This document shows, piece after piece, positions 1 through 8,235 of a stretch of DNA of 64,000 nucleotides. This stretch comes from Burkholderiales bacterium (lineage in GTDB: Bacteria; Pseudomonadota; Gammaproteobacteria; Burkholderiales; Casimicrobiaceae), in assembly GCA_020851235.1 (NCBI GenBank), contig JADZDD010000035.1, positions 186,001-250,000 on the forward strand, in the 5' to 3' direction. Position 1 is the stretch's first letter; each line of letters begins with the position of its first letter. The position numbers and the translations under genes were made by a program. The notes under the pieces are model-generated. The model was not told where the DNA came from, ran no database searches, and saw nothing but the letters and a program-made list of their open reading frames with translations.

Positions 1-101
1 AGGCGGCCAAGCGCGAGTTCATGCAGCGCTGCGGGCTGCCGCCGGAAGACTTCTACGCCGACAGCTTCACCTTCGCCGCCGAGGCGGAGGCGCGGCAGTA
101 G
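1..101 (+). CDS. C-terminal fragment, possibly a ferredoxin-type NAD(P)H reductase
   Basis: Only the last 32 codons are inside the window, ending at TAG 99-101. The visible tail contains CGLPPEDFYADSF. This resembles the extreme C-terminus of 2Fe-2S/FAD reductases of the CDP-6-deoxyglucoseen reductase type found in betaproteobacteria, where a GLP..FF.D.F tail is common. That resemblance is from memory. No cofactor-binding domain is visible, so the family call is tentative. Confidence 0.45.
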   Translation, partial: AAKREFMQRCGLPPEDFYADSFTFAAEAEARQ

Positions 102-306
102 CACGATTCCCGCGTCCGCGCCGGCAGGCCACCACATCGCGCCCTCGCCACCTGCCATGCGCACCGACACGCGCATCGTCGCCGCGGCGTCGATTCGTCT
201 GGGCGACCCCGTCGTGCACGACTCGCGGTCGGGTTGACGTCATCCACACAGGATCGGACGCACAGAACGATTCAGGGCGGTCACGCCTGCCGCGGCTGCG
301 ATCCTC

Positions 307-312
307 TAGAAT
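307..312 (+). promoter_or_regulatory. Candidate -10 element (TAGAAT) for the glycosyltransferase gene
   Basis: TAGAAT lies 26 nt upstream of the ATG at 339. The same hexamer recurs before several other genes in this window. No good -35 hexamer is visible 16-18 nt upstream. The rest of the 102-338 gap shows no convincing gene. Confidence 0.45.
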
Positions 313-338
313 CATCGCTCGCCGCACCCTCCCCGCTC

Positions 339-1139
339 ATGATCCACGGCCAACGCCTCGTCGTCGTGATGCCCGCCTACCGTGCGGAGAAGACGCTCGA
401 GAGCTGCTATCACGCGATTCCGCACGACGTGGTCGATGCGGTGCTTCTCGTCGACGACGCGAGCGACGACGCGACGCTCGCCGTGGCCGAGCGCCTGGGC
501 CTCGCGCCGATCCGCCACGCGGTGAATGCGGGCTACGGCGCCAACCAGAAGACCTGCTATGCCGCGGCGCTCGCCGCGGAAGCGGACATCGTCGTCATGC
601 TGCACCCCGACTACCAGTACGAACCGCGCCTCATCACCGCACTCGCCTCGCTCGTCGCCTCCGGCGTCTACGACGTCGCCTTGGGCTCGCGCATGCTGGG
701 CAAGACGGCGCTCGAAGGCGGCATGCCGCGCTACAAGTACGTGAGCAATCGCCTGCTCACCGGCTTCCAGAACGTGCTGTGCGGGACGCGGCTGTCGGAA
801 TACCACACCGGCTTTCGCGCCTACTCGCGGCGCGTGCTCGAGACGCTGCCGCTCGGTGCCAATTCGCACGACTTCGTCTTCGACAACCAGATGATCGCGC
901 AGGCGCTCGCCTTCGGAATGCGCATCGGCGAGATCTCGTGCCCCGCACGCTACTTCGAGGACGCAAGCGAGATCAGTTTCGCCCGCTCGCTCGTCTATGG
1001 CATGGGTGTGGTCCGCACGAGCCTCGCGTATCGCGCGTGGCGCTGGGGACTCGCCCGACCGCGAATCTTCGACAGCGCACCGCACTGGAAGCTGCGCCCG
1101 GCGGCAGCGCCGGCGTCACCGGAACCGGCGCCGCGCTAG
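339..1139 (+). CDS. Family 2 glycosyltransferase (DPM1/polyprenyl-phosphate type)
   Basis: A 266-residue GT-A fold glycosyltransferase. The N-terminal strand (VVVMPAYR, residues 8-15) is followed by an acidic VDDASDD segment near 39-44. The metal/nucleotide region HPDYQYEP is near 89-96, and LGSRM follows further on. The length and the lack of C-terminal membrane helices fit soluble dolichyl/undecaprenyl-phosphate mannose- or glucose-synthase-like enzymes that use a nucleotide sugar. I chose ATG 339 rather than upstream in-frame codons because homology-like sequence begins there and a TAGAAT element precedes it. The gene is convergent with hemY, separated by 7 nt. The acceptor cannot be deduced. 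Confidence 0.8.
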   Translation: MIHGQRLVVVMPAYRAEKTLESCYHAIPHDVVDAVLLVDDASDDATLAVAERLGLAPIRHAVNAGYGANQKTCYAAALAAEADIVVMLHPDYQYEPRLITALASLVASGVYDVALGSRMLGKTALEGGMPRYKYVSNRLLTGFQNVLCGTRLSEYHTGFRAYSRRVLETLPLGANSHDFVFDNQMIAQALAFGMRIGEISCPARYFEDASEISFARSLVYGMGVVRTSLAYRAWRWGLARPRIFDSAPHWKLRPAAAPASPEPAPR

Positions 1140-1146
1140 CCAGGCG

Positions 1147-2343
1147 CTATGCGCGGGCGCGCTCGAGCGCGGCAAGCGACCGCTCAAGCGCCGCCGCGAG
1201 ATGCGCGTTGGCGAGATCACGGTGACCGAGCCGCGCGTGCAACTCGCCGAGGGCGACGCGCGTGCGCCAGTGGTCGTCGAGCGCGAGGCTCGCCTCGAGG
1301 TAGGTCTGCGCCTTGCCCCACAGCGATTCGCGCTCGCACAAGCAGCCCAACGCGTAGAGCAGTGTCGCATCCTGGTCGTGTGCCTGGAGCCAGCGCTCGG
1401 CGACCTCGAGCTGCCGCGTCGGCTCGCCGGTGCGACAGCGGGCATACAGCACAGCGAGCTCGGGATCCCAGTCGCGATCGAGACTGCGCACGATGATCTC
1501 GGCGGCCTCGCGATCACCGCCAAGCGCAAGGAACGCGCTCGCCGCCGCACGTGCCGCCTTCGCGCTCGCGCGATCGGCGTCGGAGAGCTTGTTCCAGTAC
1601 GCGCGCAACCCCGCGCCGTCGAGACGCAATCCGGCGAGAGCCTCGGCATGCGCGCTCGCGCGGATGAGTCGCCCCTGCTCGGCGTCGTACACCTTGCGCC
1701 GCACCAGCTGGTCGACGAGAGGTGGAATCTCGGAGAAGCGGCGCGCGGCGGTCAGCGCCCGCACTTCGAGTCGCAGCGCGGCCGTGTGCAATCCGGCCTC
1801 GCGCTTCAACTGCGCGAGCTTTTCGAGCGCGACGCCCGGCTGATCCTGCGCCAGCGCCATGTCGGCGGCGAGCATGAGTCGCGGTACGGCGAGACTGGGC
1901 ACCGCGACGTCGGCACGGCCGAGCAGCGTCTCCGCCGGCCCGAAGTCGTGCATGTCGATCGCGGCGCGCGCGCCGACCAACGCCGGCAACCCCCCGGAAT
2001 GCGGGATCGCGAGCGCCTCCTCGGCGTACTGCCGCGCCTTGCCGTAGCGCCCTTCGAGCAGGGCAACCACCGCGGCGTCGTGCCGATTGCGCGCGCGTGC
2101 GACGTTGCGTCGCTCACGGGATGCACGCACCTCGGACGACAGTCGCATGATCCGCGACGCAACGCGAAGCAGCAGGTAGAGCGCGATGAAGGCGAGAATC
2201 GACAGCACGACGAAGGCATTGAGCGAGAACTCGACCCGATACGGCGGGGCCACGAACAGAACGTATCCCGCATTGAGCTTGAGCAGGAGCGCCGCCAGGA
2301 CGGCGAGCGTTGCAACGAGCAGGAAAGCGAAGAGGAGGCGCAC
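1147..2343 (-). CDS. hemY: HemY, TPR protein of the heme biosynthesis cluster
   Basis: A 398-residue inner-membrane protein. Residues 1-22 and about 40-62 form two hydrophobic helices, and the rest is a helical, Ala/Leu-rich TPR-like domain. This is the layout of the proteobacterial HemY family (not the oxygen-dependent protoporphyrinogen oxidase of the same name). HemY is linked to heme synthesis, probably as a scaffold or coordinating factor; that role is family knowledge, not visible here. It lies 14 nt downstream of hemX on the same strand and is almost certainly co-transcribed with it. Confidence 0.85.
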   Translation of the reverse strand: MRLLFAFLLVATLAVLAALLLKLNAGYVLFVAPPYRVEFSLNAFVVLSILAFIALYLLLRVASRIMRLSSEVRASRERRNVARARNRHDAAVVALLEGRYGKARQYAEEALAIPHSGGLPALVGARAAIDMHDFGPAETLLGRADVAVPSLAVPRLMLAADMALAQDQPGVALEKLAQLKREAGLHTAALRLEVRALTAARRFSEIPPLVDQLVRRKVYDAEQGRLIRASAHAEALAGLRLDGAGLRAYWNKLSDADRASAKAARAAASAFLALGGDREAAEIIVRSLDRDWDPELAVLYARCRTGEPTRQLEVAERWLQAHDQDATLLYALGCLCERESLWGKAQTYLEASLALDDHWRTRVALGELHARLGHRDLANAHLAAALERSLAALERARA

Positions 2344-2357
2344 GGCGACGTTCGGCT

Positions 2358-3446
2358 TCAGCGTCCGGCACCGGCCGCGGCCCGGTCGCGAGTCGCCTTC
2401 AGCGTGCGCAGCGCGGTGATCGTCGTGGCGATGTCGGGAACGCTGGCAGGCATCGGAGTGGCGGCGAGCTGGGTGAGCGTCGCGGTCAACGTCTGCCCGG
2501 GCTTGCTGCGGGTATCGAAGTACTTCTTCACCCAGGCATTGGCCGCCGTGACGTCGGTCTTGAAGCCCTGGACGTCATGCGAGAGCAGCGCCACGCGCGC
2601 CGCGAGGAGGCGCAGCCGCAGGTTCTCGCGCAGGAAGTACTGCTGCGGTGGAGGAACCAGGGGTGCCGCAGCGCGATCGGCGACCTCGACGCGCACGAGC
2701 GAGCGCAGTTCGTCCCACGCCTCGCGCAGCGCCCGCCGCCATGCGGGCTCGTCGATCGGCGCGGGTGGCGGCATCTCGACCGGCAGCCGCTCGTCGCGGG
2801 CGAGCGGAAGCGCATCGATGCTCGCAAGCGCCTGATCGAGCTTGAGCGACATGCCGGCGACGTCGACGAACGGGACCGCCTTCAGGCGATCGATGTCCCG
2901 TGCCAGTGAGCGTCGCAGGGGCACGAACTGCGTCTGATCCATGCGCGCGAGCTTCGCATCGGCGAGTTGCAATGCGGCAAGCGCTGCCTGCACATTGCCG
3001 GCGATCGCAAGCTGCTGGCTTGCGAGCAGCAATACCTGCTCCACCTCGTTCAACGCGACCTCGTCGCGCGAGGGTGCAAGCTCGCGATACAGCGCCTCGA
3101 GCGAGGCCTGCTGACTCTGCGACTCCTCGAGCCGGGCCTCGAGCAAGGCGAGCTTGGCGCGCGTCTCGCGCAAGTCGTTGCTCATCTGCGAATCCTGCGC
3201 GCGGGCCTGCGCGGCGGCGACTTCGGCATCGGCGAGGCGCTTGCCGACCTCGAGACTCAAGTCGCGCTGCGCGTTGCGCAGCCACATCCAGCCGCCGAGA
3301 AGGCCGGCGACGAGGAGCAGCGCGAGAACGGCGAACCAGCCCCGGCTCGCCGGGCGCGAGAACGGCGGCTGCGGCGCGGAAGCCTCGGGACGTGCCTGCA
3401 CGGTCGCGGAAGCGGGTGCGCCGCCGGCGATCGCGGGATCGTCCAT
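2358..3446 (-). CDS. hemX: HemX-like membrane protein (uroporphyrinogen-III C-methyltransferase-related family)
   Basis: A 362-residue protein with a Pro/Ala-rich cytosolic N-terminus, one transmembrane helix at about residues 37-55 and a long periplasmic part. A coiled-coil stretch at about 60-130 is rich in Gln, Glu and Arg. This is the HemX architecture; the family is often named as a methyltransferase but lacks a recognisable SAM-binding core. ATG 3446 was chosen because the upstream in-frame sequence has no family-like composition and contains the candidate promoter at 3485. It heads a hemX-hemY pair. In many betaproteobacteria hemX directly follows hemD; here hemD is about 3 kb away. 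Confidence 0.85.
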   Translation of the reverse strand: MDDPAIAGGAPASATVQARPEASAPQPPFSRPASRGWFAVLALLLVAGLLGGWMWLRNAQRDLSLEVGKRLADAEVAAAQARAQDSQMSNDLRETRAKLALLEARLEESQSQQASLEALYRELAPSRDEVALNEVEQVLLLASQQLAIAGNVQAALAALQLADAKLARMDQTQFVPLRRSLARDIDRLKAVPFVDVAGMSLKLDQALASIDALPLARDERLPVEMPPPAPIDEPAWRRALREAWDELRSLVRVEVADRAAAPLVPPPQQYFLRENLRLRLLAARVALLSHDVQGFKTDVTAANAWVKKYFDTRSKPGQTLTATLTQLAATPMPASVPDIATTITALRTLKATRDRAAAGAGR

Positions 3447-3484
3447 GGCGTGAAGGCGACAAGCGCGGAAACGAAGACGCACCG

Positions 3485-3493
3485 ATTCTAGCA
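3485..3493 (-). promoter_or_regulatory. Extended -10 promoter (TGCTAGAAT) for hemX-hemY
   Basis: Read on the minus strand the site is TGC-TAGAAT, an extended -10 type element, 38 nt upstream of the hemX ATG. No convincing -35 box is seen. Its presence fits hemXY having its own promoter after separation from hemCD. Confidence 0.6.
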
Positions 3494-3644
3494 GCCTCGA
3501 ACGCGAGAGCCCCGGCGCGGGGCGAGTGCGAGCGCTGCCGACGCCACCGCGGCGGCAAGGTGGAATGCGCGGGCGACGCCGATGCGGCGCAGCGCGACGG
3601 CCAGCGAGCGCCACGCATGCTGCACCGCGCCGATCGGGGTCGCT

Positions 3645-3650
3645 TACAAT
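3645..3650 (+). promoter_or_regulatory. Candidate -10 element (TACAAT) for the HHH-eamA pair
   Basis: TACAAT in an otherwise GC-rich stretch, 48 nt before the ATG at 3699. It is oriented divergently from the hemX promoter. No clear -35 hexamer. Confidence 0.4.
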
Positions 3651-3698
3651 CGCGTGCGGGGCGGCCCGTACCTCGCCCGCCTCCCCGCCCCTCCGACG

Positions 3699-4457
3699 AT
3701 GAACGGTCTCACCCTGGTCGCGCTGCTCGCAGTCGCCGTCGCCCTCGTGCTGGCGTGGCGCGGCGGCGTGGCAAGCGGCCGGCGCAGCGAGCGCGCGGCG
3801 GCAGGCGCCCCGCTACGCCCCGCCCTCGGCACCGCGGCGGCGCCGCTCGCGACGCCGGGCGCGGTCCCGCAGGCACGATCCGCCGCCTCCGGGACAGGCG
3901 TGCCGACGAGCCCACCGACGCCCGTGGCCATCGCGCATGCTCCTGCGACTCCCGCCGCGCGTCCCGTGGCCGACGCCGCGGCATCCGACGTCGCCGACGA
4001 ACGGGCACGGCTCGTGCGCAGCCTCACGGCGGAGAACGCGCGCCTTGCCGCCCGTGGCACCGACAGCGACGCCGAAAGGCAGCACCTCGCCGAACTTGCC
4101 GAGGATCGGCGTCGTCTCCTCGCCGCGCTCGCCACGGCGCGAACCGAAACCGCGCGCTACCGCGCGCTCGTCGTCGACCTCGAGAACCACGCCCCACCGC
4201 CGCTGCTCGGGGGACCGGATGCGCCCGATGACCTCAGGCTCATCGTCGGCGTCGGGCCGGTGCTCGCGCGCATGCTCCAGCAGATGGGAATCACGACGTA
4301 CCGCCAGATCGCGCGCTGGACCGAGCGCGACATCGAGGACTTCGAGGCACGCCTGCCCGAGTTTCCCGGCCGCATCCGTCGCGACGCCTGGGTCACGCAG
4401 GCGCGGGCCTTGCACCAGTCCAAGTACGACGAGGTCCTGGCGGTGCGCGACCGCTGA
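3699..4457 (+). CDS. Membrane-anchored protein with C-terminal helix-hairpin-helix domain
   Basis: A 252-residue protein of unknown function. An N-terminal hydrophobic helix (about residues 5-22) is followed by an Ala/Pro-rich linker, then an Arg/Glu/Leu-rich probable coiled coil (about 105-160). The C-terminal helix-hairpin-helix-like module begins DDLRLIVGVGPVLARML. The GVGP-x-LARxLxxxGIxTYxQIA pattern is the HHH/flap-endonuclease-like fold seen in many membrane-associated hypothetical proteins; it may bind DNA or RNA. ATG 3699 was chosen because the hydrophobic anchor begins immediately after it. The stop TGA overlaps the next ATG by one base, so the two genes are probably translationally coupled. 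Confidence 0.65.
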   Translation: MNGLTLVALLAVAVALVLAWRGGVASGRRSERAAAGAPLRPALGTAAAPLATPGAVPQARSAASGTGVPTSPPTPVAIAHAPATPAARPVADAAASDVADERARLVRSLTAENARLAARGTDSDAERQHLAELAEDRRRLLAALATARTETARYRALVVDLENHAPPPLLGGPDAPDDLRLIVGVGPVLARMLQQMGITTYRQIARWTERDIEDFEARLPEFPGRIRRDAWVTQARALHQSKYDEVLAVRDR

Positions 4458-5374
4458 TGGCTGCGCGGCATCCGCTTGCGCACGCCTTTGCGCCGATCGC
4501 GATTCTCGCGCTCGTGTGGGGCTGCAACTGGCCGATCCTGAAGATCGGCGTGACCGAGATCGCGCCGCTCACCTTCCGCGCGCTCACGCTGCCGTTTGCC
4601 GCCCTCGGACTCTTCCTCGTCGTGAAGATCACCAAGGAGCGCATCGGCATTCCGCGCGCCTGGTGGGGACGGCTCGTCGTGCTCTCGCTGTTCAACATCT
4701 CGGGCTGGAACGGCTTCGTGCTCTTCGGCGTCCAGCAGCTTCCCGCCGGCCGCAGCGCGATCATCGCGTACACGATGCCGATCTGGGCGACGCTCATCGC
4801 CATGGCCGTGCTGCACGAGCCGCTCAACCGCCGCAAGGTCGTCGGCCTGGGACTCGGCATGCTCGGCATGCTCGTGCTCCTGGGCGACGACCTGCGCTAC
4901 GTGCGCTCGACACCGGTCGGCGCGCTGCTCATCCTCACGGCCGCCACGCTTTGGGCCGTCGGCACCGTGCTCCTGCGCAAGTGGAAGCCGCCGATCCTGC
5001 AGACGACGCTGTCGGCGTGGATGATGTTGCTGGGGTCGCTGCCGCTCGTCGCCATCGCGCCCTTCTTCGACGCGAATCCGCTTGCGAACCTGCCGCACCT
5101 GTCGGCGGGCGCCTGGTTCGCCGTCGCCTACAACATCGTCCTCGCCGGCACGATCGCCAACTGGACGTGGTTCCACCTCGCGCGCACGTTGCCCGTGACG
5201 ATCTCGTCGCTGTCGTCGCTGCCGGTTCCGGTGGTCGGCGTCTTCTCGGGAATGATCGTGCTGGGCGAGCGGCCCGGAATCGCCGAATTCGTCGCCTTGG
5301 GTCTCGTGCTCGCGTCGCTTGCGGCGGTCCTCTTTAAGCCCGCCGGCGAGACGACGCCGCCGGCGCCCGAATAG
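4457..5374 (+). CDS. EamA/DMT-family metabolite exporter
   Basis: A 305-residue, very hydrophobic protein with about ten predicted helices arranged as two EamA repeats. The first starts near ILALVWGCNWPILKIG, with the typical WG.N.....K motif of repeat one. The second starts near ILTAATLWAVGTVLLRKW. The C-terminus is short and polar. Members export amino acids or other small metabolites; the substrate is not predictable. Translation overlaps the preceding HHH gene (TGATG). Confidence 0.85.
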   Translation: MAARHPLAHAFAPIAILALVWGCNWPILKIGVTEIAPLTFRALTLPFAALGLFLVVKITKERIGIPRAWWGRLVVLSLFNISGWNGFVLFGVQQLPAGRSAIIAYTMPIWATLIAMAVLHEPLNRRKVVGLGLGMLGMLVLLGDDLRYVRSTPVGALLILTAATLWAVGTVLLRKWKPPILQTTLSAWMMLLGSLPLVAIAPFFDANPLANLPHLSAGAWFAVAYNIVLAGTIANWTWFHLARTLPVTISSLSSLPVPVVGVFSGMIVLGERPGIAEFVALGLVLASLAAVLFKPAGETTPPAPE

Positions 5375-5384
5375 CCGCCGCAGT

Positions 5385-5407
5385 CGTGGCGACGGCTCGT
5401 CGCTACG
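5385..5407. terminator. Hairpin between convergent genes
   Basis: A 10-bp stem (one G-T wobble) with a 3-nt loop lies between the eamA stop and the dehydrogenase stop, extending into the last codons of the latter. There is no strong T-run on either side, so terminator function is likely but not certain. Confidence 0.45.
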
Positions 5408-6350
5408 CGAGTTCGGGAACGAGGGTCAGCACCTTGCCGGTGGCGAACCAGGCGTCGAGGTTGGCCTTGCAAAGATCCCCCATCGCCTTGCGCGTCTCGT
5501 GCGTCGCGCTGCCTACGTGCGGCAACAGGACGACGTTGTCCATCGTGAGGAGCGCCGCCGGAACGCGGGGTTCGTCGGCGAACACATCGAGCCCAGCGCC
5601 CTTGATCGTGCCCGCCTGCAACGCGGCCACGAGCGCGCTCTCGTCGATGATCGAGCCTCGCGCGATGTTGACGACGACGCCCTTCTTGCCGAGTGCGGCG
5701 AGGACCTCCGCGTTCACGAGGTTGCGTGTCGCGGCGCCCCCCGGACTCGCCACGACGAGGAAATCCGACGCGGCCGCCAGCGCCTTGACGTCCGGCAGGA
5801 ACTGGTACGGCACGTCCTGGCGATGACGCCCGGTGTACGCCACCGTCATGCCCAGCGCCTCGACGCGACGCGCGATCGCCTTGCCGATGCGGCCGAGCCC
5901 GAGGATGCCGACCTTCTGGCCGCCGAGCTTGGTCGTGAGCTCGGGCCCGCGCTCGAGCCAGCCACCGGATCGCACGAAGCGGTCGAGACGAACGAAACCG
6001 CGACCGGTCATGAGGATGAGTGCGACCGCCACGTCGGCGACGTCGTCGGTCAGCACATCGGGCGTGTTCGTCACCTTGATGCCACGCTGGCGGCAGTAGT
6101 CGACGGGCACGCCGTCGTAGCCGACGCCGAAGACCGAGATGATCTCGAGCTTGGGCAGCGCCGCAAGGAAGTCGGGCGTGGTGGTGATGTGCCCGCCCTG
6201 GACGAGGCCGCGGATGCGCCCGCCCTCGGCAGCGAGGAATCCTGCCTTGTCACTTGCCGCGTAGTACTCGTGACAACGGTAGTCGGCGCGCAGCGGCTCG
6301 GCCAGGAACGGTGGCAGCGCGGCCGCGATCAGGATGTCGGGTGTGGGCAT
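5403..6350 (-). CDS. D-isomer-specific 2-hydroxyacid dehydrogenase (glyoxylate/hydroxypyruvate reductase type)
   Basis: A 315-residue NAD(P)-dependent dehydrogenase. The Rossmann motif GLGRIG is at 151-156. The catalytic triad is present as Arg231 (NIARGS), Glu260 (FADEP) and His278 (LPHVGSAT). Arg174/Arg176 shortly after the second beta-strand (YTGRHR) favours NADPH over NADH. The GVGYDGVP segment matches hydroxypyruvate/glyoxylate reductases. The start ATG at 6350 is 10 nt after the hemD stop, so it could be read through from hemD, but a promoter-like element lies inside the hemD end. Confidence 0.85.
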   Translation of the reverse strand: MPTPDILIAAALPPFLAEPLRADYRCHEYYAASDKAGFLAAEGGRIRGLVQGGHITTTPDFLAALPKLEIISVFGVGYDGVPVDYCRQRGIKVTNTPDVLTDDVADVAVALILMTGRGFVRLDRFVRSGGWLERGPELTTKLGGQKVGILGLGRIGKAIARRVEALGMTVAYTGRHRQDVPYQFLPDVKALAAASDFLVVASPGGAATRNLVNAEVLAALGKKGVVVNIARGSIIDESALVAALQAGTIKGAGLDVFADEPRVPAALLTMDNVVLLPHVGSATHETRKAMGDLCKANLDAWFATGKVLTLVPELA

Positions 6351-6360
6351 GGTGTGGGCT

Positions 6361-7164
6361 CTACGGCGGATCGCTGACGGGATGCAGCGCGAACCATTCT
6401 AGCAACCCGCAGACGAGCCCGTCGTCACCGGGGGCCGTGACGATCGCCACGAAACCCGCGCCACGCGCATGCGCCGCGATGACCGGGTGCGGGACGAACA
6501 GCGGTGCGCGGGCGAGGCGGGCACACGCCGGCGCCGGAAGGACATGGCACAGATTGTCGAGCGCCTCGCGCGACGTGAGCGTCGTGGCGTGGATGCGGCC
6601 GGCATCGATCGCCGCGATGAGTCCGCCCGTGTCGCTCGCAGGCGGCGCGCGCCGGTAGCACTGCGCGTAGTCGACGTGCGCGCCGCGAGCGCGCAGCGTG
6701 CGTGCCAGATGGTCGCGCCCGCCCTCGCCGCGGAAGATGACGATGCGCTTCCCCTGCACCGCCGCGAGCTCCGGCAACGCGAGCAGTCCTTCGCTGTCGT
6801 ACGTCGTCGACGGCACGCTCGCTGCGGCGAGCCCGACCGCCGCGAGCGCGGCCGCGGTGCCGGGCCCGGTGGCGAGCACGCGCAATGCGCGCGGCCACGC
6901 CGCAGCCGTCGGCACGCCGTGGAGGGCGGCGTTGGCCGACACGAAGATCGCGATGTCGTAGCTTTCGAGCGCGGCGTGCGCGCGCGACAGTGAAGCGGCG
7001 TCGCGAGGGGGCTCGATGACGATCGCGGGGAACACGATCGCCGTCGCCTCGACGGCGGCCAGCGCGCGCACGAGCCCCTCCGCCTGGCGCACCGGCCGCG
7101 TGACGAGCACGCCGACGCCCGCGAGCGAACGCGAGCCGGGAAGGGCCTTGGGACGCGAATCCAC
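6361..7164 (-). CDS. hemD: Uroporphyrinogen-III synthase
   Basis: A 267-residue HemD-type protein with the usual low sequence conservation. It opens with GVGVLVTRPVRQAEGL, the typical first strand/loop. The later segments LLALPELAAVQGKRIVIFRGEGGRD and YRRAP are family hallmarks. It cyclises hydroxymethylbilane to uroporphyrinogen III. I chose GTG 7164 as the start because it gives the normal family length and lies just after the stop of the upstream hemC paralogue (7197), with a 32-nt gap. The last codons carry the TGCTAGAAT element used by the next gene. Confidence 0.85.
   Translation of the reverse strand: MDSRPKALPGSRSLAGVGVLVTRPVRQAEGLVRALAAVEATAIVFPAIVIEPPRDAASLSRAHAALESYDIAIFVSANAALHGVPTAAAWPRALRVLATGPGTAAALAAVGLAAASVPSTTYDSEGLLALPELAAVQGKRIVIFRGEGGRDHLARTLRARGAHVDYAQCYRRAPPASDTGGLIAAIDAGRIHATTLTSREALDNLCHVLPAPACARLARAPLFVPHPVIAAHARGAGFVAIVTAPGDDGLVCGLLEWFALHPVSDPP
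6396..6404 (-). promoter_or_regulatory. Extended -10 promoter (TGCTAGAAT) inside the hemD 3' end
   Basis: The same TGC-TAGAAT motif as before the other heme genes, here embedded in hemD codons Leu-Leu-Glu-Trp and 45 nt before the ATG of the 2-hydroxyacid dehydrogenase. Its coding role makes chance possible, but position and sequence fit a promoter. Confidence 0.5.
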
Positions 7165-7196
7165 GTGTCGCGGCGGCGCCGCCGAACGCCGCCCGA

Positions 7197-8117
7197 TCAG
7201 GAAGCGATGCGCCGCGCCGCGCCGCGGGTGAGGAGGTCGTCGGCGAGCGCGAGGCCAAGTCGAGTCGCTGCGGCACGGTCGGTGACGGTGGCGTCCTTCT
7301 CGCCTCGCAGCACGCCGCGTCCGCCGCCGACGAGTCCACGCAGCCACAGCGAACCCTCCTCCCACGCCGCGTACGCCGCCACCGGCGCCGCCACGGTGCC
7401 GCACAGCGCCTGCGTGAACGCGCGCTCCGCCGTCGTGGCGAGCGTCGTGGCGCGATCGACGAGCGGCGCGACCGCGGCGACGATCTCGGGACGATCGGCG
7501 CGACACTCGAGCGCGAGGGCACCCTGTCCCGCCGCCGGCAGGCACTCGTCCGGTGCGAGAAACGCCGTGACGCGCGCGGCGTACCCCGCACGACACAGCG
7601 TCGCCGCCGCCACGATCAACGCATCGCACCCTCCCGCATCGAGGAGTCGCAGGCGCGCCGCGATGTCGCCGCGCACGGTGCGGACCTCGAGCGTGGGGAA
7701 GCGCTCGCGCAACTGCGCTTCGCGACGCGCACTCGACGTGCCGATCACCGCACCGTCGGGCATCGCCGCGAGCGACGCGAAGGCGTGCGAGACGAAGGCG
7801 TCGCGCGGATCCTCGCGTGCGGTGATGCCGGCGAGCGCGAAGCCGCTCGCCAGCGTGTTGGGCAGGTTCTTGAGCGAGTGCACCGCGAGATCGGCGCGTC
7901 CTTCGGCGACAGCCGCCTCGAGTGCACGGATCATGCCGGCGCGAGCCCCGCTCTCGCTGCGCGCGCCGGGATCTTCACCGCCACGCGGTGCAATGCCCAA
8001 GATGCCGATCGTCGTGCGTGGATGGAGCGCGCCGAGCCGGGCACGAATCTGCTCGGCCGGCCACATGGAGGGCGCGAGCTTGCGTGTCGCGATGGTGAGG
8101 CGGCGCGGCGCAGGCAC
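7197..8117 (-). CDS. Degenerate hydroxymethylbilane synthase paralogue lacking key catalytic residues
   Basis: A 306-residue intact HemC-family protein that aligns along its length with the true HemC encoded at 9302-10270. The substrate-binding arginines are kept: R131 and R132 in GTSSARREA, R149 and R155. The catalytic aspartate is Asn84 (HSLKNLP instead of HSLKD). The dipyrromethane-attaching Cys242 is Val (ALCGTVAAP instead of a GG-S-C pattern), with a Cys shifted to 239. The GGKGLF loop is also lost. From family knowledge such a protein should not build the cofactor or polymerise porphobilinogen. The reading frame is intact and a good promoter precedes it, so it is not an obvious pseudogene. 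GTG 8117 is forced as the start by an in-frame TAG at 8129-8127. It could be a regulatory or partner subunit. Confidence 0.85.
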   Translation of the reverse strand: MPAPRRLTIATRKLAPSMWPAEQIRARLGALHPRTTIGILGIAPRGGEDPGARSESGARAGMIRALEAAVAEGRADLAVHSLKNLPNTLASGFALAGITAREDPRDAFVSHAFASLAAMPDGAVIGTSSARREAQLRERFPTLEVRTVRGDIAARLRLLDAGGCDALIVAAATLCRAGYAARVTAFLAPDECLPAAGQGALALECRADRPEIVAAVAPLVDRATTLATTAERAFTQALCGTVAAPVAAYAAWEEGSLWLRGLVGGGRGVLRGEKDATVTDRAAATRLGLALADDLLTRGAARRIAS

Positions 8118-8123
8118 GCAAAA

Positions 8124-8132
8124 ATTCTAGCA
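8124..8132 (-). promoter_or_regulatory. Extended -10 promoter (TGCTAGAAT), apparently producing a leaderless mRNA
   Basis: TGC-TAGAAT on the minus strand ends only 6 nt before the GTG at 8117. An in-frame TAG formed by the hexamer itself rules out an upstream start. Transcription would normally begin about 7 nt after the hexamer, at or next to the GTG. Confidence 0.65.
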
Positions 8133-8235
8133 CGCACGCGAGCGCATTCACGGCAGCCCACCGAAGCGCGTGCGCGGGACGCCTCCGCTATCATGCCCGG
8201 CTGGCCGCGTCGCGCGGCCTCGATGGAGGATCGTC

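Noticed and set aside
997-2835. 612-codon plus-strand frame opposite hemY and hemX
   Set aside because: Arg/Ala-rich and without any recognisable motif. It is the expected antisense shadow of GC-rich genes; hemY and hemX on the other strand have clear family features.
7197-8117. hemC paralogue as a pseudogene
   Set aside because: No frameshift or internal stop, retained substrate-binding arginines, a forced start codon and a good promoter. Loss of two catalytic residues alone does not make it a pseudogene.
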